Position numbers and translations under genes: made by a program. Shown in pieces: positions 1 to 7,475 of a DNA stretch of 64,000 nt. Source of the stretch: an uncultured Prevotellaceae bacterium. GTDB lineage: Bacteria; Bacteroidota; Bacteroidia; Bacteroidales; Bacteroidaceae. Below the pieces are notes generated by a model. That model saw only the letters and a program-made list of their open reading frames with translations. It did no database searches and was not told the origin of the DNA. Location of the stretch: positions 1 to 64,000 of the forward strand of contig ONCG01000022.1 in the NCBI GenBank assembly GCA_900316285.1, given 5' to 3'. Position 1 is the stretch's first letter. Every line of letters begins with the position of its first letter.

Positions 1-233
1 AAAAGTACAGCCAGGATATTACAGACGTATTGCAAGGGTAATAAAGAATTATTGCAACCTCACAATGTCATGAGATTGCAATAACCGTGAAACTGCATTG
101 TCACTAATACCGAACATCTGGCACAGGCAAGTGCCATACGAAAAGCGGCAAGCAAAGTCTCAATGCCTTGCTTGCCGATTTATCTGTCCATTGGCATATC
201 TGTTTTAAAGATTACACCTTTATTATTATTCTC
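1..233. other. Gene-free left edge
   Basis: No open reading frame with recognisable content. The motif ATTGCAA occurs three times between 29 and 80. A 10-bp perfect stem (listed separately) lies 57 bp beyond the 3' end of the antitoxin gene. I see no integrase or tRNA that would make this an attachment site. Confidence 0.4.
146..177 (-). terminator. Stem-loop downstream of the higA-like gene
   Basis: CGGCAAGCAA (146-155) pairs perfectly with TTGCTTGCCG (168-177) across a 12-nt loop. Read on the minus strand it follows the antitoxin gene and is followed by CTTTTCG, a weak U-rich tail. A terminator is the simplest reading, but the tail is short. Confidence 0.4.
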
Positions 234-578
234 TTAGAAGATGGCCGCAACGCGGCGAATCTGCTTTAGTTTCTCCATAAACGAGGCATCGCGTTCGGCC
301 ATCAGCATGTCGTATTCATTCTGCATTGCCAGTAGAGGGGCGGCATCCACACCGAGGGCTGCCTCCATCATCATGGCCAGTTCGGGACTAAGCGACCGTT
401 TGCCGTTAAGCATTTCGTTGAAGGCTGAATAGGAGATGCCTATCTCCTTTGCCAGTCCGCGTTGCGAAATGCCACGATATTCCAGTTCGTCCTTCAGCAC
501 CTCGCCAGGATGGGTGGGCTGATAGGGCTTCAGGTTGTTTGCTATCATCTGCGGGTTTACTCCTTCAAGTGTGGTCAT
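234..578 (-). CDS. higA: HigA-type antitoxin, XRE-family HTH
   Basis: A 114-residue DNA-binding antitoxin that should neutralise the adjacent RelE/HigB-like toxin and repress their shared promoter. The sequence shows the HigA hallmark HPGEVL at residues 23-28, followed by an XRE helix-turn-helix at about 37-66 (ISQRGLAKEIGISYSAFNEM). The C-terminal third is helical and acidic, ending RRVAAIF. The start at 578 is supported by a strong Shine-Dalgarno (GGAGG, 586-590 on the opposite strand) 7 nt upstream, which is uncommon in Bacteroidetes. It lies 14 bp after the toxin stop, in toxin-first order, typical of higBA and unlike relBE. Family assignment is firm; activity of the pair is inferred. Confidence 0.88.
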   Translation of the reverse strand: MTTLEGVNPQMIANNLKPYQPTHPGEVLKDELEYRGISQRGLAKEIGISYSAFNEMLNGKRSLSPELAMMMEAALGVDAAPLLAMQNEYDMLMAERDASFMEKLKQIRRVAAIF

Positions 579-585
579 ATCTCGT

Positions 586-590
586 CCTCC
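586..590 (-). promoter_or_regulatory. Strong Shine-Dalgarno of higA
   Basis: GGAGG on the minus strand, 7 nt before the ATG at 578. Most genes in this window have only A-rich leaders, so this site suggests that antitoxin translation is set high relative to the toxin. Confidence 0.6.
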
Positions 591-592
591 TT

Positions 593-910
593 CTACTTAT
601 AATGGTTTGACAATTCTGTAATGTTACATATCGTGGCAATCTGCTTGCCGGCTTCCATGCTTTCAGTGAACTCGATGCGGTATTGGTCGTTGACACGAAC
701 GGAAGATAAACCCTCTTTATCGCCATGCAGTTTCTCGTAGTGCAAGGAGCCGTACTTAGCCAGCCCTAAAACATTTTCCAGCTGTTTCATCAGGTTGACC
801 ACTTTTACATACTTGCTGACTATCTGAGGCTGAAAGCGGTGTTTCTTATCACTCGCCTTGCCCTCCGTATAGAGTTCCTGTAGGTATGTCTGCTCGAATG
901 TAACTATCAT
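593..910 (-). CDS. higB: HigB/RelE-family toxin
   Basis: A 105-residue RelE-superfamily mRNA interferase-like toxin, paired with the downstream antitoxin. Diagnostic parts are the segment LHYEKLHGDKEG followed by SVRVNDQYRIEF, the family's conserved central strands with the basic Arg and Tyr residues, and a C-terminal CNITELSNHYK. An upstream in-frame ATG at 928 overlaps the -7 promoter element (917-925), so the start at 910 (MIVTFEQ) is preferred. That leaves almost no 5' leader, so the toxin mRNA may be near-leaderless and poorly translated. Ribosome-dependent cleavage is known for the family and is not shown here. Confidence 0.85.
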   Translation of the reverse strand: MIVTFEQTYLQELYTEGKASDKKHRFQPQIVSKYVKVVNLMKQLENVLGLAKYGSLHYEKLHGDKEGLSSVRVNDQYRIEFTESMEAGKQIATICNITELSNHYK

Positions 911-916
911 ACGGCT

Positions 917-949
917 GCAAAGGTACAAAAAGTTTTGAATGTTCGCAAA
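917..949 (-). promoter_or_regulatory. Promoter of the higBA operon
   Basis: Minus strand: TTTGC (945-949) as the -33 element and TACCTTTGC (917-925) as the -7 element, separated by 19 bp. This matches the Bacteroidetes consensus TTTG / TAnnTTTG. The predicted transcription start is at about 911-913, next to the ATG at 910. A second possible -7 (TATATTTGC, 945-953) overlaps the -33. Confidence 0.7.
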
Positions 950-1128
950 TATAAGAACAATTATTTGCTGAAAAATTATATTAAGTATGCCTTTGGGGGA
1001 AAATTACATATACCGTTTCATTTCTTCTCCCTCAACTCCTGCATACAACTCCAACAGGCTCTTGGCAGGACTCGACTGAATCTTGGAGCGAAAAAGTGCT
1101 GAAGGACAAACATTCTCCCCGCGATTTC

Positions 1129-1159
1129 TTGGAAGTCTCGGGGATTTTTCATAATTTTG
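1129..1159 (+). promoter_or_regulatory. Promoter of the ImmA/IrrE-family gene
   Basis: TTG (1129-1131), 20-bp spacer, TAATTTTG (1152-1159). The spacer contains the 3' arm of the stem at 1116-1144, so that dyad could also act as an operator. The predicted leader is about 130 nt. Confidence 0.55.
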
Positions 1160-1223
1160 TGGTTCGATAGCAATCAGAAAGGCCATGGACATACGAAACA
1201 ATCTTGTATGACCTTGAAAAAGC

Positions 1224-1237
1224 GAGCAACGTTGCTC
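1224..1237. promoter_or_regulatory. Perfect 14-bp palindrome, candidate operator
   Basis: GAGCAACGTTGCTC is a perfect palindrome, 62 bp before the start codon and downstream of the predicted transcription start. It could be an operator or a short RNA hairpin. A regulatory role is inferred from position only. Confidence 0.4.
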
Positions 1238-1298
1238 AAGAACATAGGCGACTTGCCTGAAAACGCGAGCAGCCTCGTTCTGAAACATAGAAAAACTT

Positions 1299-3143
1299 AT
1301 GACAATAGAAGAACAATATCAGCAGCTATTAGAGGAAAATGCAGAGCTGGCAAACCACTTTCTGCAGTTGCCGATGGCTCCGCAATGGATTCATGCCATC
1401 CGCACCAGCATTGCCCCTTGGATAACGAAGGAGCATGATAAAGGCCTGTGGCAGGTGGTGCACTTCGTGAGCGGAGAGAAAAGATTCATCAAGAAGAAAC
1501 TTTCGCGCCGCCTATTCACCGAAATGGTGATGGCCTTCTGTGGTGATGCCTTGGAGAAACACGAGACTGCGAAAAAGATAGAGGCCTCGATGGAGAAATA
1601 CAAGTTCGCAACAAAGTTGGAACACTTCGACCGCCTGCCCGACGCCCATCTTGTGAGGAAGCACGTGAAGATTGTTGAGGACTTTTTTGCGGGCGCATGC
1701 CCCACAGACACCGATTCCAAGTCAGAGGCAACGGTGGCTTCTCGGCTGGAGGACTATCTGCGCCATACTTACAACCCCAGCCCGCACGGGGAGAACTTCT
1801 GGGTGCTTGTCAAACACCCTGACTATGCCGGAGCCACCCCCACGATGGCACTCGAGAAATATGCGAACGAGCGGTTCTTCAGACAGAAGATATGTTCCTT
1901 TATAATCGTCTTCGAGTGCATCAGCCGTCAACTCGACAAGGATTTGCTGAACCAGTTCCTCGGGTTGTATTCCGGTGAGGATGCAATCAAGCTATTCATC
2001 GTGGGCGAATATGGCCTGACCAACGACGTCTACGAGCGTGCAAAGAAACGTCGCGTTGGCTATATACAAATCAACCCGAAGCATGAAATGACGGCTGATT
2101 CATACGTGCTGCCGCGTTTCGTTGACTATTCCGACAACAGCTGGCGCCGCTATCTGGAAATGCTCATGGGCCAACGTCCTGCCGACGTGCCATTGCTTGT
2201 CTTCGACGGCCAGCTGGTTGACTGTTCGCTTGCCGATATGCTTCAGCGCGAGGGCGTAGCCATTCAGCAAAGCCATCGGCTGAAAGCCCCGAAAATGAAA
2301 AACGAAACGATTGAAGCGAAGGCAGACAGGCTCACTTGTGCCCATGTGGAAGAGTGCAAGCGCGCAATCTACATGTTTGACGCTAACTACCATGAAGGAA
2401 CCAAGGTTTACTCCGAGGAAGCAGCACGCGTGCTATCATTTTTGATTCATCATGACGATCCGTCGGCGATTGAATTCTCGGTCGACCCCTATCCAATGAT
2501 TTGCAACAACGGCTTGCAATGCGAAGAACGCGAGCTGCCTGCCAACCAGCTGGGGTTCATCAATCTGCAGGAGAAGAAGATTGTGCTGAACAGCCTCGGT
2601 AAGTCGAATGCTGGAAGGTATCGATTCACCATGGCTCATGAATTCGGCCACTACATACTCCATGAATACCTCCTGAAAGCACAGGGTGTCGTTTCGTTTA
2701 GCGATACCACCGATAGCATTATGAAAGCCCCCACCATCAAAAACGAAGACATGCAGTGGCTCGAGCGCCATGCCAACCGCTTTGCTTCTGCCCTGCTCAT
2801 GCCCGAGGACCTTATTCGAAAGCTCTACGAGCTGCTCCATCGAACATTCTTGGGAGTCAGGTATGGCGACACGCTGCAGCCTTTGCACTATAGCGATGGG
2901 CAGAAAGAGACTTACAACCCCTATAATCAAATAGTGAAAACCATGGCGAAGACGCTGAACGTGTCACCTGATGCCATGGGAATTCGATTGAAACAACTCG
3001 GTCTCCTCGACCAAACACGCTACGACTCTTTCAATCAGGGTGGCCCCTTCAACTTCAACAACATAGGACACCAGCCGTTTAGCGACAAAAGAAGCCCCGA
3101 TTTCAACGTCCCGATGCCTGATTTTTCCGACTGTCCATTCTGA
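1299..3143 (+). CDS. ImmA/IrrE-family metallopeptidase with long N-terminal extension
   Basis: A 614-residue protein whose C-terminal half carries a COG2856/PF06114 zinc peptidase domain. HEFGH at residues 447-451 is the HExxH zinc motif, followed by the family's WLERHANRFASALLMP segment with its ANxFA core. ImmA/IrrE peptidases typically cleave XRE-type repressors or act in stress responses. The N-terminal ~330 residues are not part of that family. One section (about 180-260, with FIIVFECIS and then GLTNDVYERAKKRRVGYIQI) resembles the core and last strand of Mrr-like restriction-endonuclease folds, but the catalytic Lys of E-x-K is missing. Family members are usually 150-400 residues, so this is long. 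It lies in an accessory stretch with a toxin-antitoxin pair and a primase-like gene, so a defence or mobile-element role is plausible but unproven. Confidence 0.75.
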   Translation: MTIEEQYQQLLEENAELANHFLQLPMAPQWIHAIRTSIAPWITKEHDKGLWQVVHFVSGEKRFIKKKLSRRLFTEMVMAFCGDALEKHETAKKIEASMEKYKFATKLEHFDRLPDAHLVRKHVKIVEDFFAGACPTDTDSKSEATVASRLEDYLRHTYNPSPHGENFWVLVKHPDYAGATPTMALEKYANERFFRQKICSFIIVFECISRQLDKDLLNQFLGLYSGEDAIKLFIVGEYGLTNDVYERAKKRRVGYIQINPKHEMTADSYVLPRFVDYSDNSWRRYLEMLMGQRPADVPLLVFDGQLVDCSLADMLQREGVAIQQSHRLKAPKMKNETIEAKADRLTCAHVEECKRAIYMFDANYHEGTKVYSEEAARVLSFLIHHDDPSAIEFSVDPYPMICNNGLQCEERELPANQLGFINLQEKKIVLNSLGKSNAGRYRFTMAHEFGHYILHEYLLKAQGVVSFSDTTDSIMKAPTIKNEDMQWLERHANRFASALLMPEDLIRKLYELLHRTFLGVRYGDTLQPLHYSDGQKETYNPYNQIVKTMAKTLNVSPDAMGIRLKQLGLLDQTRYDSFNQGGPFNFNNIGHQPFSDKRSPDFNVPMPDFSDCPF

Positions 3144-3189
3144 AATGATTTCCGAATGCCACCCGCCCGTTCTGAATAAAGGAAAGTGC

Positions 3190-3220
3190 TTGTCAGTATC
3201 CGCCAGATGTTATAAATTTG
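3190..3220 (+). promoter_or_regulatory. Promoter of the primase-like gene
   Basis: TTG (3190-3192), 20-bp spacer, TAAATTTG (3213-3220). It overlaps the stem-loop that ends the preceding gene. The predicted start is near 3227, giving a leader of about 118 nt with a second hairpin (CCACGC 3283-3288 with GCGTGG 3302-3307). Confidence 0.55.
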
Positions 3221-3258
3221 CGCCGTGAAGTTTAGGCTTCGGGGCGCATTTTGTTTTT
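3220..3258 (+). terminator. Terminator-like hairpin after the ImmA/IrrE-family gene
   Basis: GCGCC (3220-3224) and GAAG (3227-3230) pair with CTTC (3237-3240) and GGCGC (3243-3247), followed by ATTTTGTTTTT. It lies 77 bp after the stop at 3143 and partly overlaps the next gene's promoter. Confidence 0.5.
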
Positions 3259-3344
3259 GCGTCTGTCTGGAGGCAAACCTTCCCACGCCAAGCTAGCAAA
3301 TGCGTGGTTCACAGAATGTATTAAAATTAAAAAATTAAAAAGGA

Positions 3345-5741
3345 ATGACAACAAATCATTACATCGGCCTCAATACGAGGCAAGACAAGAAGCTTGGCCG
3401 TTCCTGCATACAGGAAGTGGCCTTGGCAAACTATGACGAGCTGACTCGCGATGAGCGTCTCAGCTCACTGGCGGAGCAGATTGCATCTGCCACAGACGAA
3501 GAGGAACAGCGCCGACTGAAGGGAAAACTTCCCTTCCGCTGCCCTCACTACACGAAGTTCGCCGATGACTATCGCGACCGGCAGCACATCGTCGCAGCGT
3601 CTTTCACCTGGCAGACCTGCGTCGACATCGACGACAAGAGCCAAGTGGAGGGAGCCATCGGCAAGGCAAGGGAGCTGAACGAGGCAGAAGGCCTGTGGCA
3701 TGGGTTGCTGCTGCACATGGACTACTCTGCACGTCGGAAACTACACATCGACATCCGCCTGCCTCTTGGCATGACGGTGGCCGAGGCCCAGCGAGCCTAT
3801 TGCAAGGCGCTGGGCGTAGACCCCGACACGTCCTGCTTCACGCCCGAGCGGTTCATCTATATCACACCTGCAAGCTTCGAGATCTATCGTGCCGACGGTT
3901 GGTATGAGCAGCTCTCTGATGAGGAAGTGGCCATGCGGCAGAAGGCTTATCTCGATCGTGGTCTCACTGTCGACGGTCGTACGGCAGACGGCAGGTACTT
4001 CGACCCTGAAGACGGCAAAGCTGAACCCGAGAAAGAAGAGGTACGGGCAGGCGCGCATGAAGAAAGTCTGCAACTGTCGGCGGATGGCGACTATCCTGCT
4101 GAGTTCAAGGGCATCAAGTACAACGACATCATTGCCGAATACTGGAAGCAGCAAGGAGGCGAACCCACCGTTGGCGAACGCAACGACAAGCTGTTCGAAC
4201 TGGCAGCTAATCTGCGTGCCATCTGCGACAATCAGGAGCAGTGGCTCATGGCCGTCATGCCCAGCTATGGCATCTCGCGCACAGAGTTAAAAGGTATTGT
4301 CCACTCAGCATGCAAGGAGCCGACGAAGGGTTCAAAGAAGATGGACGCCATTGTGGCAAAACTGTCTCGCAAGCATGCCGAAGAGAAGACGGCTGGCGAG
4401 GAGCAGAAGACTCGCGAGAAGACTGCCGGCGCCCTTCCTGCCTTGCGACCTAACCGATTGCCCATCGGACTGAAGGAGTCGCTGGCAGGTGTTCCTCAGA
4501 CGATGCAGATGCCTGTGCTTTGTGCCGTGATGCCTATTGCCGGAGCCTATGCCGACGGGGTAGAGGTGCAGTATTGCGACGGCAACAGCCAGGCTCTCGG
4601 ACTGATGGCGCTCATCTATGGCGAGCAGGCTTCGGGAAAGAGCGTCTGCAAGAATGCCATCGACATCTGGAAGCGGCAGATGGACGAGGAGGATGCAGCA
4701 GCCCGGCAAATTGAAGAAGAATGGAAAGCCAAGCGGAAGTGCCGCAAGGCCAGCGAGAAGGCTCCCGATGATCCTCACGTGCTAATAAGAAATGTACCCG
4801 TGACCATCTCGTGTTCCACTCTGCTCCGACGTCTGAAGAATGCACAGGGCCACACGCTCTTCAGCTTCTGCGAGGAGCTCGACACGCTCCGCAAGAGCAA
4901 CGGGGCAGGCTCGTGGAGTGCGAAATACGACATCTATCGCTTGGGCTTCGACCATGGCGAGTGGGGTCAGGATTTCAACTCCGACGAAGCCGAGTCGGGT
5001 GTAGCCAAGGTGGCCTACAACTGGACCATTCTTGGCACCTTTGGAGCCGTTGCCAAGTGCTACAAACAGGACAATGTTGAGAACGGCCTCTCCGGACGCA
5101 CGCTGCCTTCGCAAATGCCTGACACTTCTTTCTCGAAGATGCCTAAATACAAGAAGCGCACGGAAGAGGAAGTGGCACGCATTCAAGAGGCTGTGACAAA
5201 GTTGAAAAGCTATTCGGGCTACATCGATACTCCTCGCCTGCGACGTGCCATAGAGCAATGGGTGGAAGAGAAGCGCATCGAAGCAGCGAAGGACTTCGAC
5301 AAGGTGAAGGACGTCTATCGCAAGCGTGCTGCCGTGATTGGTTTTCGCTGTGGCGTAATTCATCACTTGCTGTCGGCATCTCCCGTAAAGACCGACGACG
5401 GGCGATGCATCGCCGACAAGAGGGAGTCGAAGGCTACCTTATTGTTTGCCCTGATGATGGCACAATATTGCATGGATGAGCAGATCAAGGCTTTCGGCCC
5501 TACGCTACAGAAACAATACATCTTAGCAGAGGAGGAAGGCCAGCGGGCGACAGCCAATCACTGCATCTTCGACCAACTCGAGCCCGTGTTCACGATGGAC
5601 GACCTCCGAAAGCTGAAGCAGGGCTTCTGCAACGATTCTTCGCTCCGCACCATCATCTATCGCTGGACGAAGGAAGGCTGGATTAAGAAGGTGGATGCCA
5701 CGCATTGGGAGAAAGTAGAAATCGTTACAGTCAGGCAGTAG
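3345..5741 (+). CDS. BT4734/VirE-N and DUF3987-type primase-helicase-like protein
   Basis: A 798-residue protein of the group found in Bacteroidales mobile elements and tandem islands. Residues about 40-190 match the BT4734-like/VirE N-terminal domain (PF08800), with the stretch TWQTCVDIDDKSQ and later HIDIRLPLGMTVAEAQRAYC. A middle segment (about 245-330) resembles a primase C-terminal helical module. The second half is a DUF3987-like ATPase with Walker A GEQASGKS near residue 427 and an acidic loop after it. The C-terminus looks like a winged helix (TIIYRWTKEGWIKKV). These proteins are thought to act on DNA replication or mobilisation, but a function is not established. Here it has no HU, lysozyme or integrase neighbours, so it may be a remnant of a larger element. 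Confidence 0.72.
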   Translation: MTTNHYIGLNTRQDKKLGRSCIQEVALANYDELTRDERLSSLAEQIASATDEEEQRRLKGKLPFRCPHYTKFADDYRDRQHIVAASFTWQTCVDIDDKSQVEGAIGKARELNEAEGLWHGLLLHMDYSARRKLHIDIRLPLGMTVAEAQRAYCKALGVDPDTSCFTPERFIYITPASFEIYRADGWYEQLSDEEVAMRQKAYLDRGLTVDGRTADGRYFDPEDGKAEPEKEEVRAGAHEESLQLSADGDYPAEFKGIKYNDIIAEYWKQQGGEPTVGERNDKLFELAANLRAICDNQEQWLMAVMPSYGISRTELKGIVHSACKEPTKGSKKMDAIVAKLSRKHAEEKTAGEEQKTREKTAGALPALRPNRLPIGLKESLAGVPQTMQMPVLCAVMPIAGAYADGVEVQYCDGNSQALGLMALIYGEQASGKSVCKNAIDIWKRQMDEEDAAARQIEEEWKAKRKCRKASEKAPDDPHVLIRNVPVTISCSTLLRRLKNAQGHTLFSFCEELDTLRKSNGAGSWSAKYDIYRLGFDHGEWGQDFNSDEAESGVAKVAYNWTILGTFGAVAKCYKQDNVENGLSGRTLPSQMPDTSFSKMPKYKKRTEEEVARIQEAVTKLKSYSGYIDTPRLRRAIEQWVEEKRIEAAKDFDKVKDVYRKRAAVIGFRCGVIHHLLSASPVKTDDGRCIADKRESKATLLFALMMAQYCMDEQIKAFGPTLQKQYILAEEEGQRATANHCIFDQLEPVFTMDDLRKLKQGFCNDSSLRTIIYRWTKEGWIKKVDATHWEKVEIVTVRQ

Positions 5742-5762
5742 CATTCGGCGTTAGCAGCCTTC

Positions 5763-5818
5763 GTCACCTAGTTACCTTGTTACCTTGTCACTTTGTTACT
5801 TTGTCACATTGTCACAAT
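5763..5818. repeat. Octamer tandem repeat after the primase-like gene
   Basis: Seven degenerate 8-bp units beginning 21 bp after the stop codon: GTCACCTA, GTTACCTT twice, GTCACTTT, GTTACTTT, GTCACATT, GTCACAAT. One of several 7-10 bp arrays that sit at gene 3' ends in this window. Confidence 0.8.
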
Positions 5819-5874
5819 AAGGTATTGCCATCATAGAAATGAAGTTGCCGACCATTGTTTGCCGAGCACAAAAA

Positions 5875-5910
5875 GGAGGGTTCCCGTGTGGGAGCCCTCT
5901 TTCTGTTTTA
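5875..5910. terminator. Bidirectional terminator between convergent genes
   Basis: GAGGG (5876-5880) and CCC (5883-5885) pair with GGG (5890-5892) and CCCTC (5895-5899) around a GTGT loop. A T-rich run (TTTCTGTTTT) follows on the plus strand and CCTTTTTG on the minus strand. It separates the primase-like gene from the convergent GH105 gene. Confidence 0.75.
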
Positions 5911-5952
5911 TTACCCTCAATGCAGGCTATATTTCACGCTCAAAGGAGGCTA

Positions 5953-7161
5953 TTACTTGCCCTTCAGCAGTTTGTAATACTCGCAGCCACCGAGAAGGAA
6001 GCAGCCGGTGCCGTAGTCCTCGAAGTCGGGGACGCGAGTGTAGCTGAGCGGCTGTCCGTCGGAAGGTTGCTTGCCGGTGCCTTGCACCCAGCCGAGGAAG
6101 CCGTCGGCATGCACGCAGTCGTGCTGCAAGGCCTGCCAGGCGCGGTCGCAAGCAGAGCGATATTGCTTCGCTGGCAGCAAACCATGATTGATGCCCCAGC
6201 TCATGCCGTAGAGGAAGAGGGCGGTGCCCGTGAGTTCCTTGCCTGCGAAGTTGTTGCTTGTGAGGCTTACGTTCCACATTCCGTCCTCACGCTGGCACTT
6301 CAGTAGCGCCTTGCTCATCTTCACGAAGTCCCTACGGAGGAGGCTCACGTCCTTCCCCTTCACTGTCTTGCTGTTGTTGACACCCTCCAGGCATCTCACC
6401 AATGCGGCATAAACCCATCCGTTGCCGCGACTCCAATAGCATTGCTGGCCGTCGGGCTCGCGATAGGGCGGCACGAAGTCCTTGTCGCGCCACCAAAGGC
6501 CGTCTTTCTCGTTGAAAAGTCCACCAGCGAGCGTGTTTCGGCTCCATTTATACATCTTCATGGCATGCTCGAAGTATTTCTTCTCGCCGGTGATTTGCGT
6601 CATCTGTACATACACGGGCATTGCCATCTGGATGGCATCAATCCACGTCCACCACGCATAGAGGTTTTCTTCCTGCGCATTTGTGCTGGCCTGTGTCTCG
6701 TCCCATTTGTTCTTGGGTACGAGTTTTAAGTTCGGTGTCTGCATCTGATGATCGAGATTCTGCCGTGTGGGTAGCAACTTCTCTTCGCCGCCCACCTGCA
6801 TGTAACGCATCAGATAGGTTTGCGAGCAGCACTGGTTGTCGGCATCGCAGGTTTGGATGCCGTCGCGAGGTGTCCACTGGTGGAACGCGGCCCAGCGATC
6901 TACGTAGTCGGTGTAGCGCTGTTGCGGGTCGATGTCGTTGAGTGCCATGAGGCCCTCGTAGTAGACGGCACGCGTCCATAGCGAGCTCGGTCGCACCTTT
7001 TTTACATACGTGGCGCGTGTGGGGTCGTTGTACTTCGCCATGAAGTAGTCGTTGGCACGTCGGAGTGTGGCGAGCACGTCGCCGGCCGTTGTGGCTTCTT
7101 GAGCATGGAGGGAGGCGGCAGTCAGCAGCATCGCAATCCAGAGGGTCATCGTCTTTCTCAT
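5953..7161 (-). CDS. GH88/GH105 unsaturated rhamnogalacturonyl hydrolase
   Basis: A 402-residue secreted enzyme of the GH88/GH105 fold (YteR-like). It should release the unsaturated uronic acid that lyases leave at the end of rhamnogalacturonan oligosaccharides. Visible family signatures are SLWTRAVYYEGLMAL near residues 45-60, DADNQCCSQTYL, WWTWIDAIQMAMPVY carrying the position of the catalytic Asp, WSRGNGWVYAALVR, and REDGMWNVSL. A signal peptide spans residues 1-20 (MTLWIAMLLTAASLHA). The start at 7161 is chosen because it begins the signal peptide; longer frames run through the promoter. It faces the primase-like gene convergently and is divergent from feoAB. GH105 is more likely than GH88, but sequence alone does not settle the substrate. 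Confidence 0.88.
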   Translation of the reverse strand: MRKTMTLWIAMLLTAASLHAQEATTAGDVLATLRRANDYFMAKYNDPTRATYVKKVRPSSLWTRAVYYEGLMALNDIDPQQRYTDYVDRWAAFHQWTPRDGIQTCDADNQCCSQTYLMRYMQVGGEEKLLPTRQNLDHQMQTPNLKLVPKNKWDETQASTNAQEENLYAWWTWIDAIQMAMPVYVQMTQITGEKKYFEHAMKMYKWSRNTLAGGLFNEKDGLWWRDKDFVPPYREPDGQQCYWSRGNGWVYAALVRCLEGVNNSKTVKGKDVSLLRRDFVKMSKALLKCQREDGMWNVSLTSNNFAGKELTGTALFLYGMSWGINHGLLPAKQYRSACDRAWQALQHDCVHADGFLGWVQGTGKQPSDGQPLSYTRVPDFEDYGTGCFLLGGCEYYKLLKGK

Positions 7162-7208
7162 ATATGATTTGTTTTGATGGTCGTGAAATCTATGCCTATT
7201 AATGTTTC

Positions 7209-7241
7209 GCAAAGATACGAATAAGTGAGCGAAATACAAAG
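7209..7241 (-). promoter_or_regulatory. Promoter of the GH105 gene
   Basis: Minus strand: CTTTG (7237-7241) as -33, 19-bp spacer, TATCTTTGC (7209-7217) as -7. The predicted leader is about 40 nt. The -33 lies inside the first copy of the 67-bp direct repeat. Confidence 0.65.
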
Positions 7242-7368
7242 CAAAAACCGAAGTTTTTGATTTTATTTCCGAACGAAAGTATTTTCGGCGGAGCCAAAGT
7301 ACGAAATAAGTCAGCGAAATACAAAGCAAAAACCAAAGTTTTTGATTTTATTTCCGAACGAAAGTATT
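7217..7368. repeat. Direct repeat of about 67 bp, two copies
   Basis: Copy 1 is 7217-7283 and copy 2 is 7301-7368, nearly identical apart from a one-base insertion and a few substitutions, with 17 bp between them. Both include AAGCAAAAACC and the stretch GATTTTATTTCCGAACGAAA. The repeat lies in the divergent gap between GH105 and feoAB and carries the GH105 -33 box in copy 1. Confidence 0.85.
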
Positions 7369-7441
7369 ATTTCGCATCACTATTTTTAGGTATTTTGCTG
7401 ATTATTTGCCCGAATGCAACCGAGTTGCGAAAAATTCTGAG

Positions 7442-7450
7442 TACCTTTGC
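7442..7450 (+). promoter_or_regulatory. -7 element of feoAB
   Basis: TACCTTTGC matches TAnnTTTG, 25 bp before the ATG at 7476. I do not see a well-spaced -33 box; TTG at 7425-7427 is only 14 bp away. No Fur-like box is obvious. Confidence 0.5.
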
Positions 7451-7475
7451 AGAAGAAAACAAAAAAGCAGATAGC

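Larger units (their letters stand above)
950..1298. other. Intergenic region with stem-loop, promoter and palindrome
   Basis: This 349-bp gap holds no convincing gene; short frames on both strands match nothing I know. It contains an imperfect stem (TCCCCGCGA 1116-1124 with TCTCGGGGA 1136-1144, then five T), a promoter (1129-1159) and a perfect 14-bp palindrome (1224-1237), all reading toward the metallopeptidase gene. Confidence 0.5.

Noticed and set aside
1-233. Attachment site of an integrated element
   Set aside because: ATTGCAA repeats are short and there is no integrase, tRNA or matching repeat on the other side of the 0.2-5.7 kb stretch.
1004-1288. Small minus-strand frame between higBA and the metallopeptidase gene
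   Set aside because: No family resemblance, and it runs across the promoter, stem and palindrome of the divergent gene.
7257-7475. N-terminal extension of FeoB
   Set aside because: The extra codons translate the intergenic 67-bp repeat and cross the -7 box; FeoA begins at 7476.
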